Assembly: GCA_015490395.1 (NCBI GenBank)
Contig: WFXX01000265.1
Location: forward strand, 1 to 6,205
Length of the DNA: 6,205 bases
Source: Gammaproteobacteria bacterium
GTDB lineage: Bacteria > Pseudomonadota > Gammaproteobacteria > DRLM01
Direction: 5' to 3'
Shown here: piece after piece, positions 1 to 6,205 of the stretch
Layout: the number at the start of each line of letters is the position of its first letter
Position numbering within the stretch: the first letter of the stretch is position 1
Translations under genes and position numbers: made by a program
The notes under the pieces: model-generated
What the model was told of the DNA's origin: nothing
The model's input: the letters and a program-made list of their open reading frames with translations, nothing else
Database searches by the model: none

Positions 1-761
1 GAGACAGGCGGGAGGGCCTCGCCCGGGGGCAGAGCCTCCGCCACGCGGGCGGCGATGCGGCGCGCCGCCGCCTCCTCCAGGTCCCCCACCAGGGTCACGG
101 CACAGTTGCCGGCGGCGTAGTGGCGGCGATGGAAGGCCTCCAGGGCCTGCCGGTCCAGGGCTTCCACGGTGCGCCGAACCCCCGGCACCGGGTGGGCGTA
201 GGGATGGTCCCCGTAGAGAGCCTCCATGAGGGCATCCCCGGCTACGGTGCCCGGGTCCTCCTGCCGGGCCTCGAGGGCCACCAGGGTGCGCTGCCGCTCC
301 CGCTCCAGGGCCTGCTCGGGGAAGTCGGGCCGGCCCACCACCAGGAGGAAGGTCTCCAGGGCCGGCTCCAGGTGCTCCGGGTCGCTGAGGCTGCGCAGGG
401 TCACCCGGGCCAGGTCCCTGCCGGCCCCGGCCCCGAAGACCGCCCCGGTGCCCTCGAAGCGCTCGGCCAAGGCGTCGGCGTCCAGGCCGCCGGCCCCCTG
501 GTCCAGCATGGCCGCGGTGAGGGCCGCCAGCCCCCAGCGCTCCCCGTCCCGAGCGCTGCCGGCGTCGCATACCAGGTGCAGGTCCACCATGGGCAGCCCC
601 GGGGCCGCCACGAAGTAGACCCGGGTCCCTTCGGGGGTGGTCCAGTGCTGGATGGGGGGAAAGGCCGCCCGGGCGGTTGTCGCGGCCAGCGCCAGGGCCA
701 GCGCGGCCAGCAGGGCCGTCCGCCGCCCTGGGCGCAGCACCCTGCGCCAGTCAACGCTCAT
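1..761 (-). CDS. M16-family peptidase-like protein, zinc-site-less subunit (partial, C-terminus beyond left edge)
   Basis: Reading the minus strand from the ATG at 761-759 gives 253 codons with no stop before the window edge, so this is the N-terminal part of a longer protein (relatives are usually about 430-460 aa). The start has a strong Shine-Dalgarno, AAGGAGG (777-771), 9 bases upstream. Residues 1 to about 33 look like a Sec signal peptide: Arg-rich start, then a Leu/Ala core ending TARAA. The mature part starts near FPPIQHWTTPEGTRVYFV and follows the M16B fold. Where the catalytic partner has HLLEH, this protein has A80, A83 and A84 (G77-LAALTAAMLDQG), so all three zinc-motif residues are missing. 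In heterodimeric M16 enzymes such a subunit supports substrate binding while the other subunit cleaves; that role is inferred here. It overlaps the catalytic gene upstream by 11 bases, so the two are probably translationally coupled. Confidence 0.92.
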   Translation of the reverse strand, partial: MSVDWRRVLRPGRRTALLAALALALAATTARAAFPPIQHWTTPEGTRVYFVAAPGLPMVDLHLVCDAGSARDGERWGLAALTAAMLDQGAGGLDADALAERFEGTGAVFGAGAGRDLARVTLRSLSDPEHLEPALETFLLVVGRPDFPEQALERERQRTLVALEARQEDPGTVAGDALMEALYGDHPYAHPVPGVRRTVEALDRQALEAFHRRHYAAGNCAVTLVGDLEEAAARRIAARVAEALPPGEALPPV

Positions 762-2175
762 GACCCTGGCCCTCCTTCCCGTGCCCCGGGCCCTCGCCCC
801 CGGTGCCCGGCGCAGCCAGGGGGAGGGGGTCCAGGACGGCCACCGTCAGCCGCTCGTCCACCAGATACCGCTTGGCCACGGCCTGCACCTGCTCGGGGGT
901 CACGGCCCGGATGCGGTCCACGTACTCCTCCATCAGGCGCCAGCCCAGGCCCACGCTCTCCAGGCGGCCCATCACCATGGCTTGATAGAACATGGAGTCG
1001 CGCTGGTAGACGTCGGCGGCGATGACCTGGGTCTTGATCCGCTCCAGCTCCGCCGCCGAGACCAGCTCCTCCCGCAGCCGCCGCACCTCCTCGCGCAGGG
1101 CCTGCTCCAGCTCGGCCACGCTGCGCCCCGGGGCGGGGGTGGCGTCCAGCAGGAAGAGGGTCTCCAGCCGGCTGGCGGCGCTGTAGCCGGCATCGGCCGC
1201 TGCGGCTAGGCGGCGGCCGCGCACCAGCTCCCGGGGCAGGCGGGCGCTCTCGCCGCCGGCCAGCACCGCCGCGGCCACGTCCAGGGCGTAGGCCTCCCAG
1301 GGCTCGGCGGCGGTGCGCAGGCTGGGGACTCGGTAGCCCAGGATCAGGTAGGGCACCTTGGCCGGGGCCCGCACCGTCACCCGGCGCTCCCCCCGCAGGG
1401 CCGGCTCCTGGAGCGGCGCCTCCGGGACGGCCTCCCGGCGGGGGGGCAGGGGGCCAAAGTGCTTGCGGGCCAGGGCCAGGATGCGCTCGGGGTCCACATC
1501 ACCCACCACCACCAGCACGGCGTTGTCCGGCCCGTACCAGCGCCGGTACCAGCGGCGAACCTGCTCCACGCTGAGCCGGCGCAGGTCGTCCATCCACCCG
1601 ATGACCGGGTTCCGGTAGGGGGCGTGCAGGAAGGCGGTGGCCTGGAGGGCCTCATAGGTCAGGGCCTCCGGGTCGTCCTCGGTGCGCAGCCGACGCTCCT
1701 CCATCACCACCTCCCGCTCCTTGAGGAACTCGGCCTCGTCCAGGAGCAGGTGGGCCATGCGGTCGGCTTCCAGCTCGAAGGCCTTTTCCAGGCGATCCGC
1801 GGCCAGCGTTTGGAAGTAGGCCGTGTAGTCCCGGCCTGTGAAGGCGTTCTCCCGTCCCCCCAGCTGGGCGATGATGCGCGAGAACTCCCCCGCTGGGTGG
1901 CGTGGCGTGCCCTTGAACATCAGATGCTCCAGCAGGTGGGAGATGCCGGTGGCGCCGGGCTGCTCGTAGCTGGATCCTACCCGGTACCAGAGCTGGGAGA
2001 CGGCCACCGGGGCCCGGTGGTCCTCCTTCACCAGGATCCTCAGGCCGTTGCCCAGGCGGAACTCGTGCACCTCGCCTTGCGCGGCCGTGGCCGGAGTGGG
2101 GACCAGAAGCCAGGCCGCCAAGGCGGCCGGGAGCAGCACGCGCGCAGATCGGTGCCGGGACGGCGTGGACAGCAT
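751..2175 (-). CDS. M16-family zinc metallopeptidase, catalytic subunit, exported
   Basis: A 474-aa protein starting at ATG 2175, with AGGGAGG (2187-2181) 5 bases upstream. Residues 1 to about 32 form a signal peptide (RHRSAR, then LLPAALAAWLLVPT, cleavage near ATAA). The mature protein is expected in the periplasm; there is no lipobox. The inverted zinc motif HLLEH lies at 80-84 (two His ligands and the catalytic Glu83), and the third ligand is a Glu at 159/160 in VVMEERR, the usual distance of about 75 residues in the pitrilysin/processing-peptidase family. The Peptidase_M16 N-terminal half runs from about 36 to 185 and the C-terminal half (from PVIGWMDDLRRLSVEQVRRWYRRWYGPDNAVLVVVGDV) to about 440. 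A Gly/His-rich hydrophilic tail (about 450-474) partly encodes the overlap with the next gene. It likely degrades peptides or small proteins as a heterodimer with the downstream zinc-less subunit; the substrate is unknown. Close relatives sit beside ftsY in Pseudomonas. Confidence 0.95.
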   Translation of the reverse strand: MLSTPSRHRSARVLLPAALAAWLLVPTPATAAQGEVHEFRLGNGLRILVKEDHRAPVAVSQLWYRVGSSYEQPGATGISHLLEHLMFKGTPRHPAGEFSRIIAQLGGRENAFTGRDYTAYFQTLAADRLEKAFELEADRMAHLLLDEAEFLKEREVVMEERRLRTEDDPEALTYEALQATAFLHAPYRNPVIGWMDDLRRLSVEQVRRWYRRWYGPDNAVLVVVGDVDPERILALARKHFGPLPPRREAVPEAPLQEPALRGERRVTVRAPAKVPYLILGYRVPSLRTAAEPWEAYALDVAAAVLAGGESARLPRELVRGRRLAAAADAGYSAASRLETLFLLDATPAPGRSVAELEQALREEVRRLREELVSAAELERIKTQVIAADVYQRDSMFYQAMVMGRLESVGLGWRLMEEYVDRIRAVTPEQVQAVAKRYLVDERLTVAVLDPLPLAAPGTGGEGPGHGKEGQGHER

Positions 2176-2301
2176 GGGGCCCTCCCTGGATGGGTGCCGG
2201 GCCGTACCCTGACGGGGACGGCGGGTGTGATAGCATACCCCACCTTCTTGCGGGGCCCAGAGATGGGCCGGTCATCGCGTGCTTTCCCGGGGATCCTGCC
2301 A
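2176..2301. promoter_or_regulatory. Divergent intergenic control region between the M16 operon and ftsY
   Basis: This 126-base gap must hold promoters for both directions. On the plus strand the best candidate I see is CTGACG (2209-2214) and TAGCAT (2231-2236), 16 bases apart, each matching sigma-70 consensus at 4 of 6. The short AT-richer patch GATAGCATAC (2229-2238) reads TATGCT on the opposite strand and could serve as a -10 for the leftward peptidase operon, but I find no convincing -35 for it. The calls rest on weak matches and on gene arrangement. Confidence 0.35.
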
Positions 2302-3321
2302 GTGAGCTGGTTCGGTGTGGGCAAGGGCCGCCAGGGGCGTGAGGGTGCCGCGGCGGAACGTCCCGCGCAGGGCGCCGCCTCCTTCTGGGGGCGCCTCCGG
2401 GAGCGGTTAGCCCGCACCCGGGGCCAGCTCACCGGGGGCCTGGCCCGGGCCCTGGGCCGCCGGCCCATCGACGAGACCGCCCTGGAGGAGGTGGAGGAGC
2501 GGCTGCTCCTGGCGGACGTGGGCGTGCCCGCCACCGAGCGCCTCGTAGAGGGCCTGCGCCGCAGGCTGCGCCGGGAGGGACTGGCGGACCTGGAGGCGCT
2601 GCTGGCCGCCTTGCGGGAGGACATGACCGCCCTGCTGGAGCCCTGCGCGGGTGGGGCGTGGGACGTGCCGGCCGAGCCGCGCCCCTTCGTGATCCTCATG
2701 GCGGGGGTCAACGGGGCGGGCAAGACCACCACCATCGGCAAGCTGGCCCGCCGCTTCGGGAAGGCGGGGCTGAGGGTGATGCTGGCCGCCGCCGACACCT
2801 TCCGGGCCGCCGCCGTGGAGCAGCTCCAGGCCTGGGGGGAGCGCAACGCCGTTCCGGTCATCGCCCAGGGGCAAGGGGCGGATCCGGCCTCGGTGGTCTT
2901 CGATGCCCTCCAAGCGGCCCGGGCCCGGGGCACGGACGTGCTCCTGGTGGACACCGCCGGGCGCCTGCACACCCAGGCCCATCTGATGGAGGAGCTGCGC
3001 AAGGTGCGCCGGGTGATGGCGCGCCAGCTCCCCGGCGCCCCCCACGAGACCTTCCTGGTGCTCGATGCCACCTGCGGGCAGAACGCCCTGGCCCAGGCCC
3101 GGCAGTTCCACGAGGCCCTGGGGGTGAGCGGGCTGATCCTGACCAAGCTGGACGGGACCGCCAAGGGCGGGGTGGTGCTGGCCATCTGCCAGGAGCTGGG
3201 CCTGCCCATCCGCTTCATCGGCGTGGGGGAGGGCGCGGAGGACCTTCGCCCCTTCGAGCCCGGGGCCTTCGTGGAGGCCCTGCTGGGCGGCGCCGGGGAG
3301 GCGGAGGCGGGTCCCGCCTGA
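2302..3321 (+). CDS. ftsY: Signal recognition particle receptor FtsY
   Basis: SRP-family GTPase that receives Ffh-bound ribosome-nascent-chain complexes at the inner membrane and hands them to SecYEG. With the GTG at 2302 the protein is 339 aa and begins (M)SWFG, like the short aromatic start of other FtsY proteins; GGGGA about 8 bases upstream is a weak ribosome site. ATG 2263 in the same frame would add 13 untypical residues. Domains: a short N-terminal A region (1 to about 55), the helical N domain (about 56-125), and the G domain with P-loop GVNGAGKTTT (135-144), DTFRAAA (165-171), DTAGR (217-221) and TKLDGTAKGG (281-290). The C-terminal GVGEGAEDLRPFEP is diagnostic of FtsY. Unlike the long acidic A domain of E. 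coli FtsY (497 aa in total), this one is short and Arg-rich. ftsE follows after 42 bases, consistent with an ftsYEX operon. Confidence 0.96.
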   Translation: MSWFGVGKGRQGREGAAAERPAQGAASFWGRLRERLARTRGQLTGGLARALGRRPIDETALEEVEERLLLADVGVPATERLVEGLRRRLRREGLADLEALLAALREDMTALLEPCAGGAWDVPAEPRPFVILMAGVNGAGKTTTIGKLARRFGKAGLRVMLAAADTFRAAAVEQLQAWGERNAVPVIAQGQGADPASVVFDALQAARARGTDVLLVDTAGRLHTQAHLMEELRKVRRVMARQLPGAPHETFLVLDATCGQNALAQARQFHEALGVSGLILTKLDGTAKGGVVLAICQELGLPIRFIGVGEGAEDLRPFEPGAFVEALLGGAGEAEAGPA

Positions 3322-3322
3322 G

Positions 3323-3360
3323 CGGGGCCTCCTGCCGCCGGCGGCGGCCCGGGCGCCCCG
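3323..3360 (+). other. GC-only hairpin in the ftsY-ftsE gap
   Basis: CGGGGC (3323-3328) can pair with GCCCCG (3355-3360), enclosing a second stem GCCGCC (3334-3339) with GGCGGC (3343-3348) around a 3-base loop. It fills nearly the whole 42-base gap. No T-run follows, so it is not an intrinsic terminator. It could act as an mRNA processing or stability element between ftsY and ftsE, or be a by-product of base composition. Confidence 0.3.
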
Positions 3361-3363
3361 TCC

Positions 3364-4068
3364 ATGCAACCGGCCTCCATGATCGAGTGCCACGGGGTGG
3401 GAAAGCGCTATCCCGGGGGCCGGGAGGCCCTGCGGGAGGTCAGCTTCCGCGTCGGGCCCGGGGAGTTCGTCTTCGTCACCGGCCACTCCGGCGCCGGCAA
3501 GAGCACCCTGCTCAAGCTCGTCGCCCTCCTGGAGCGGCCCACCAGCGGCCGGGTGGTGGTGGCCGGGCGCAGCCTGGACCGCCTGCCCCGCCGGGAGGTC
3601 CCGGCCCATCGGCGGGCCATCGGCATGATCTTCCAGGAGGGACGTCTCCTGCCCGAGCGCACCGTGTACGAGAATGTGGCCCTGCCCCTGGAGCTGGCCG
3701 GCTGCTGGAGCGCCCGCGAGATCCGCCATCGGGTGCGCACCGCCCTGGAGCGCGTGGGCCTAGCGGGGAAGGAGCGGTGCCGTCCCGTGGAGCTCTCCGG
3801 GGGCGAGCAGCAGCGGGTGGGCATCGCCAGGGCCGTGGTCCACCGCCCCCGTCTCCTGTTGGCCGATGAGCCCACCGGGAACCTGGACCCCGCCATGGCG
3901 TGGGAGATCATGGGCCTGTTCCTGGCCTTCCACCGCGCCGGCGTCACTGTGCTGGTGGCCACCCACGACCCCTCCCTCATCCGACGCCTGGGGGGGCGGG
4001 TGCTCACCCTGCAGGAGGGGCAGCTGGTGGACGATGCTTGGTGGCCGGTGGTCGAGGGGGTGCCGTGA
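3364..4068 (+). CDS. ftsE: Cell-division ABC transporter ATPase FtsE
   Basis: Cytoplasmic ATPase that pairs with FtsX at the divisome; its ATP cycle is used to activate periplasmic amidase/hydrolase regulators rather than to transport a solute. All ABC motifs are intact: Walker A GHSGAGKST (40-48), Q-loop Gln91 in GMIFQ, signature LSGGEQQR (144-151), Walker B LLLADE (164-169), D-loop around GNLD (172-175) and H-loop His201 in ATHD. GHSGAGKSTLLKL and IGMIFQ are FtsE-typical and set it apart from the related LolD/MacB ATPases, and ftsX directly follows. Length is 234 aa from ATG 3364. The in-frame ATG at 3379 gives 229 aa, and its MIECHGVGKRYPGG aligns with residue 1 of E. coli FtsE, so it may be the true start. 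Neither ATG has a clear Shine-Dalgarno. The stop codon overlaps the ftsX GTG start. Confidence 0.96.
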   Translation: MQPASMIECHGVGKRYPGGREALREVSFRVGPGEFVFVTGHSGAGKSTLLKLVALLERPTSGRVVVAGRSLDRLPRREVPAHRRAIGMIFQEGRLLPERTVYENVALPLELAGCWSAREIRHRVRTALERVGLAGKERCRPVELSGGEQQRVGIARAVVHRPRLLLADEPTGNLDPAMAWEIMGLFLAFHRAGVTVLVATHDPSLIRRLGGRVLTLQEGQLVDDAWWPVVEGVP

Positions 4069-5015
4069 CGGCCGGCGCCCGTCCCCGGCCCCGCAGGCCC
4101 AGGGGGCGCTGGTTGCGGGAGCACAGGCGGGCTTGTCTGGCCGCCTGGTCCGCTCTGGCTGGGGCCCGGCTGGCCGGGCTCATGACGGTGCTGGTGGTGG
4201 CCGTGGCCCTGGCGCTGCCCGCCGCCCTGGGCGTGCTGCTGAGCCAAACGGCGGGCCTCGCGCGCGGGCTGGCTGGCGAGCTTTCGCGCATCGCCCTGTT
4301 CCTCGAGCCGGGCACCCGGCCGGAGGCGGCTCGGGCGCTGGCCGAGCGGGTGGCCGCGTGGGCGGAGGTGGCCGCGGTGGACTATGTTTCCCCGAAGCAG
4401 GCCCTGGCCGAGGCCCGCCGCCTGGCCGGGCTGGCCGAGCCTTTGCGGGTGCTGGAGGATAACCCCTTTCCACCCCTGCTGCTGGTCAGCCCAACCCCGG
4501 AGGCCCTGGCGCGGGGGCTGGAGCCCCTGGCCCGCCGGCTGGGGCGACTGCCCGGGGTGGAGGATGTGCAGGTGGAGCTGGTTTGGGCCGAGCGGCTGGA
4601 GGCCTTCCTGGAGGTGGCCCGCCGGGTGTTGCTGATCCTCGGCCTGGCCCTCGCTGCCGCCGCGGCCCTAGTGGTGGGCAACACCGTGCGCCTGACCCTG
4701 GAGGGGCGGCGAGAGGAGATCGCCGTGATGCGCCTCCTGGGGGGCACTGAGGCCTACGTGCGCCGGCCCTACCTCTACGAGGGGCTCTGGCTGGGCCTGC
4801 TGGGAGCGATGGTCGCTTGGGCTCTGGTGGCCGGGGCGGTCTGGGCCCTGGCCGCCCCGGTGGCGCGCCTGGCCGCGCTCTACGGCGGGAGCTTCTCCCT
4901 GCGGCCGCCGGGCGTGGCCTGGGGAGCCGCCCTGGCGGGGGTCGGGGCCCTGCTGGGCTGGGCAGGCGCTTGGCTGGCGGTGCGGGCCCAGCTGCGCCGG
5001 ATGGATCCCGCCTGA
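4065..5015 (+). CDS. ftsX: Cell-division membrane protein FtsX
   Basis: Inner-membrane partner of FtsE, which couples ATP hydrolysis to septal peptidoglycan hydrolysis through a periplasmic loop. The chosen start is GTG 4065, forming a GTGA overlap with the ftsE stop; AGGGGG (4055-4060) lies 4 bases upstream, and the result is 316 aa. An upstream in-frame ATG at 3900 lies inside ftsE and is not credible. Layout: Arg-rich cytoplasmic N-terminus (1-37, RPRPRRPRGRW), TM1 about 38-59, extracytoplasmic domain about 60-186 (with YVSPKQALAEA and VEDVQVELVWAERLEA), TM2 about 188-210, a cytoplasmic loop with the family motif RREEIAVMRLLGGT (215-228), TM3 about 241-263 and TM4 about 284-306. This is the usual four-helix FtsX topology. 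Tight coupling suggests matched FtsE/FtsX amounts. No terminator is seen after the gene, so read-through into rpoH is possible. Confidence 0.95.
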   Translation: MTAGARPRPRRPRGRWLREHRRACLAAWSALAGARLAGLMTVLVVAVALALPAALGVLLSQTAGLARGLAGELSRIALFLEPGTRPEAARALAERVAAWAEVAAVDYVSPKQALAEARRLAGLAEPLRVLEDNPFPPLLLVSPTPEALARGLEPLARRLGRLPGVEDVQVELVWAERLEAFLEVARRVLLILGLALAAAAALVVGNTVRLTLEGRREEIAVMRLLGGTEAYVRRPYLYEGLWLGLLGAMVAWALVAGAVWALAAPVARLAALYGGSFSLRPPGVAWGAALAGVGALLGWAGAWLAVRAQLRRMDPA

Positions 5016-5041
5016 GGGGGTCCGGGGAACTCCAGACGTTG

Positions 5042-5068
5042 TTAGCACTCTCATTTGGTGAGTGCTAA
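5042..5068. promoter_or_regulatory. CIRCE operator (HrcA binding site) upstream of rpoH
   Basis: TTAGCACTC (5042-5050), a 9-base spacer (5051-5059) and GAGTGCTAA (5060-5068) reproduce the consensus CIRCE inverted repeat with no mismatch in either 9-base arm. It stands out as an AT-richer island in very GC-rich DNA and lies between ftsX and rpoH, 115 bases before the rpoH start. CIRCE is the known operator of the heat-shock repressor HrcA, whose folding depends on GroEL. No hrcA is in this window, so the presence of the repressor is inferred. Confidence 0.95.
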
Positions 5069-5071
5069 AAT
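5042..5071 (+). promoter_or_regulatory. Candidate sigma-70 promoter of rpoH overlapping CIRCE
   Basis: TTAGCA (5042-5047, 4 of 6 against TTGACA) and TAAAAT (5066-5071, 5 of 6 against TATAAT) are 18 bases apart. The -35 lies within the left CIRCE arm and the -10 starts in the last three bases of the right arm, so HrcA binding would occlude RNA polymerase. Transcription would start near 5078, giving a leader of about 105 bases. A TTGTTA at 5039 is also possible, but its spacing of 21 is too long. Confidence 0.6.
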
Positions 5072-5077
5072 GTAGGT

Positions 5078-5124
5078 CCCGTGCGCCTGTGCCGTGTCCC
5101 GGTCGGGGGCGGGAGGCGCACGGG
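5078..5124 (+). other. Potential 11-bp stem at the 5' end of the rpoH leader
   Basis: CCCGTGCGCCT (5078-5088) is fully complementary to AGGCGCACGGG (5114-5124), with 25 bases between, in which CCC (5098-5100) and GGG (5105-5107) may form an inner hairpin. The stem begins at the predicted transcription start, so the mRNA 5' end would be paired. No T-run follows, so it is not a terminator. A role in mRNA stability or temperature response is inference. Confidence 0.4.
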
Positions 5125-5143
5125 CCCGCGAGGATGTCAGAGC

Positions 5144-5161
5144 CGGGGCCTGGAGGCCCCG
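5144..5161 (+). other. GC hairpin just upstream of the rpoH ribosome binding site
   Basis: CGGGGCC (5144-5150) pairs with GGCCCCG (5155-5161) over a TGGA tetraloop. It ends 10 bases before the Shine-Dalgarno GGAGG (5172-5176) and leaves that site unpaired. Possible roles are keeping the ribosome site open or stabilising the transcript. In DNA this GC-rich, 7-bp stems also arise by chance. Confidence 0.35.
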
Positions 5162-5183
5162 CACACGGGAGGGAGGAAGCTCA

Positions 5184-6104
<921 letters not shown>

Positions 6105-6119
<15 letters not shown>

Positions 6120-6205
6120 GCCGTTCGGGCCCACCTTCTTCATCTCTCCCTCCGGGGGAGGGAGAGATGAAGAAGGTGGGCCCGAACGGCTCAGGCGGCC
6201 AGGGC
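6105..6205. repeat. 101-base terminal inverted repeat (fold-back) over the rpoH 3' end
   Basis: Positions 6105-6153 and 6157-6205 are perfect reverse complements (49 bp, no mismatch) around a 3-base GGG centre. The left arm includes the last four rpoH sense codons and the stop, so the right arm is an antisense copy of the gene end. The repeat runs exactly to the last base of the window and may be cut there. The inner part (CTCTCCCTCC with GGAGGGAGAG) resembles a terminator stem but lacks a T-run. Including coding sequence in a perfect palindrome argues for a chimeric or assembly fold-back rather than a biological terminator. Confidence 0.95.

Noticed and set aside
2239..2249. CCCACCTTCTT occurs both here and at 6130-6140
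   Set aside because: An 11-base match within 6 kb is expected by chance; no flanking similarity.
1459..2301. Upstream in-frame extension of ftsY, giving a 620-codon frame
   Set aside because: This part is antisense to the M16 peptidase gene, has no FtsY similarity and lacks a start signal; it is an open shadow frame typical of high-GC DNA.
2407..3729. Long minus-strand open frame of 440 codons opposite ftsY and ftsE
   Set aside because: Low-complexity Gly/Pro/His/Gln-rich translation with no recognisable domain; a mirror of the GC-rich third positions of the sense genes.
3900..4064. N-terminal extension of FtsX from ATG 3900
   Set aside because: It lies inside ftsE, and the GTG at 4065 gives the normal coupled overlap and normal FtsX length.
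3951..4200. Chi-like GCTGGTGG octamers in ftsE and ftsX
   Set aside because: They fall on Leu-Val codons in GC-rich coding sequence and show no orientation pattern that can be judged in a window this small.
5094..5183. rpoH start at GTG 5094
   Set aside because: No Shine-Dalgarno, it would place the N-terminus inside the structured leader, and the residues have no RpoH similarity.

Overview
The window comes from a very GC-rich gammaproteobacterium. Gene order (two M16 peptidase genes divergent from ftsY-ftsE-ftsX-rpoH) and the protein sequences match the conserved chromosomal block known from Pseudomonas aeruginosa and many other Gammaproteobacteria, while E. coli keeps only the ftsYEX-rpoH part. 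The species cannot be named. High GC plus a HrcA/CIRCE operator would suit a lineage such as the purple-sulfur or Ectothiorhodospira-like bacteria, but that is a guess.

Layout. Positions 1-761 (minus) hold the 5' part of an M16-like exported protein that has lost the zinc ligands; it runs off the left edge. Positions 751-2175 (minus) hold its catalytic M16 partner with an intact HxxEH motif. The two overlap by 11 bases and form one leftward operon. A short divergent control region (about 2176-2301) separates them from the rightward cell-division/secretion cluster: ftsY (SRP receptor), ftsE (ABC ATPase) and ftsX (membrane partner), the last two overlapping at GTGA. A 168-base gap then carries a perfect CIRCE operator overlapping a sigma-70-like promoter and a strongly foldable leader, followed by rpoH (heat-shock sigma factor). 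The window ends in a 101-base near-perfect palindrome that folds back over the rpoH stop codon and is most likely a contig-end artefact.

How it works together. FtsY docks ribosome-nascent-chain/SRP complexes at the membrane. FtsEX transmits ATP hydrolysis at the divisome to periplasmic cell-wall hydrolysis. The M16 pair is probably a periplasmic heterodimeric peptidase. RpoH directs the heat-shock regulon, and in E. coli sigma-32 is itself brought to the membrane by SRP and FtsY. The notable feature is regulatory: the CIRCE site implies that the repressor HrcA, usually a direct regulator of groESL/dnaK, here sits above the heat-shock sigma-factor gene, joining two heat-shock systems into a cascade. 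No mobile element, CRISPR, tRNA or rRNA was seen, and no gene-free stretch exceeds 300 bases.
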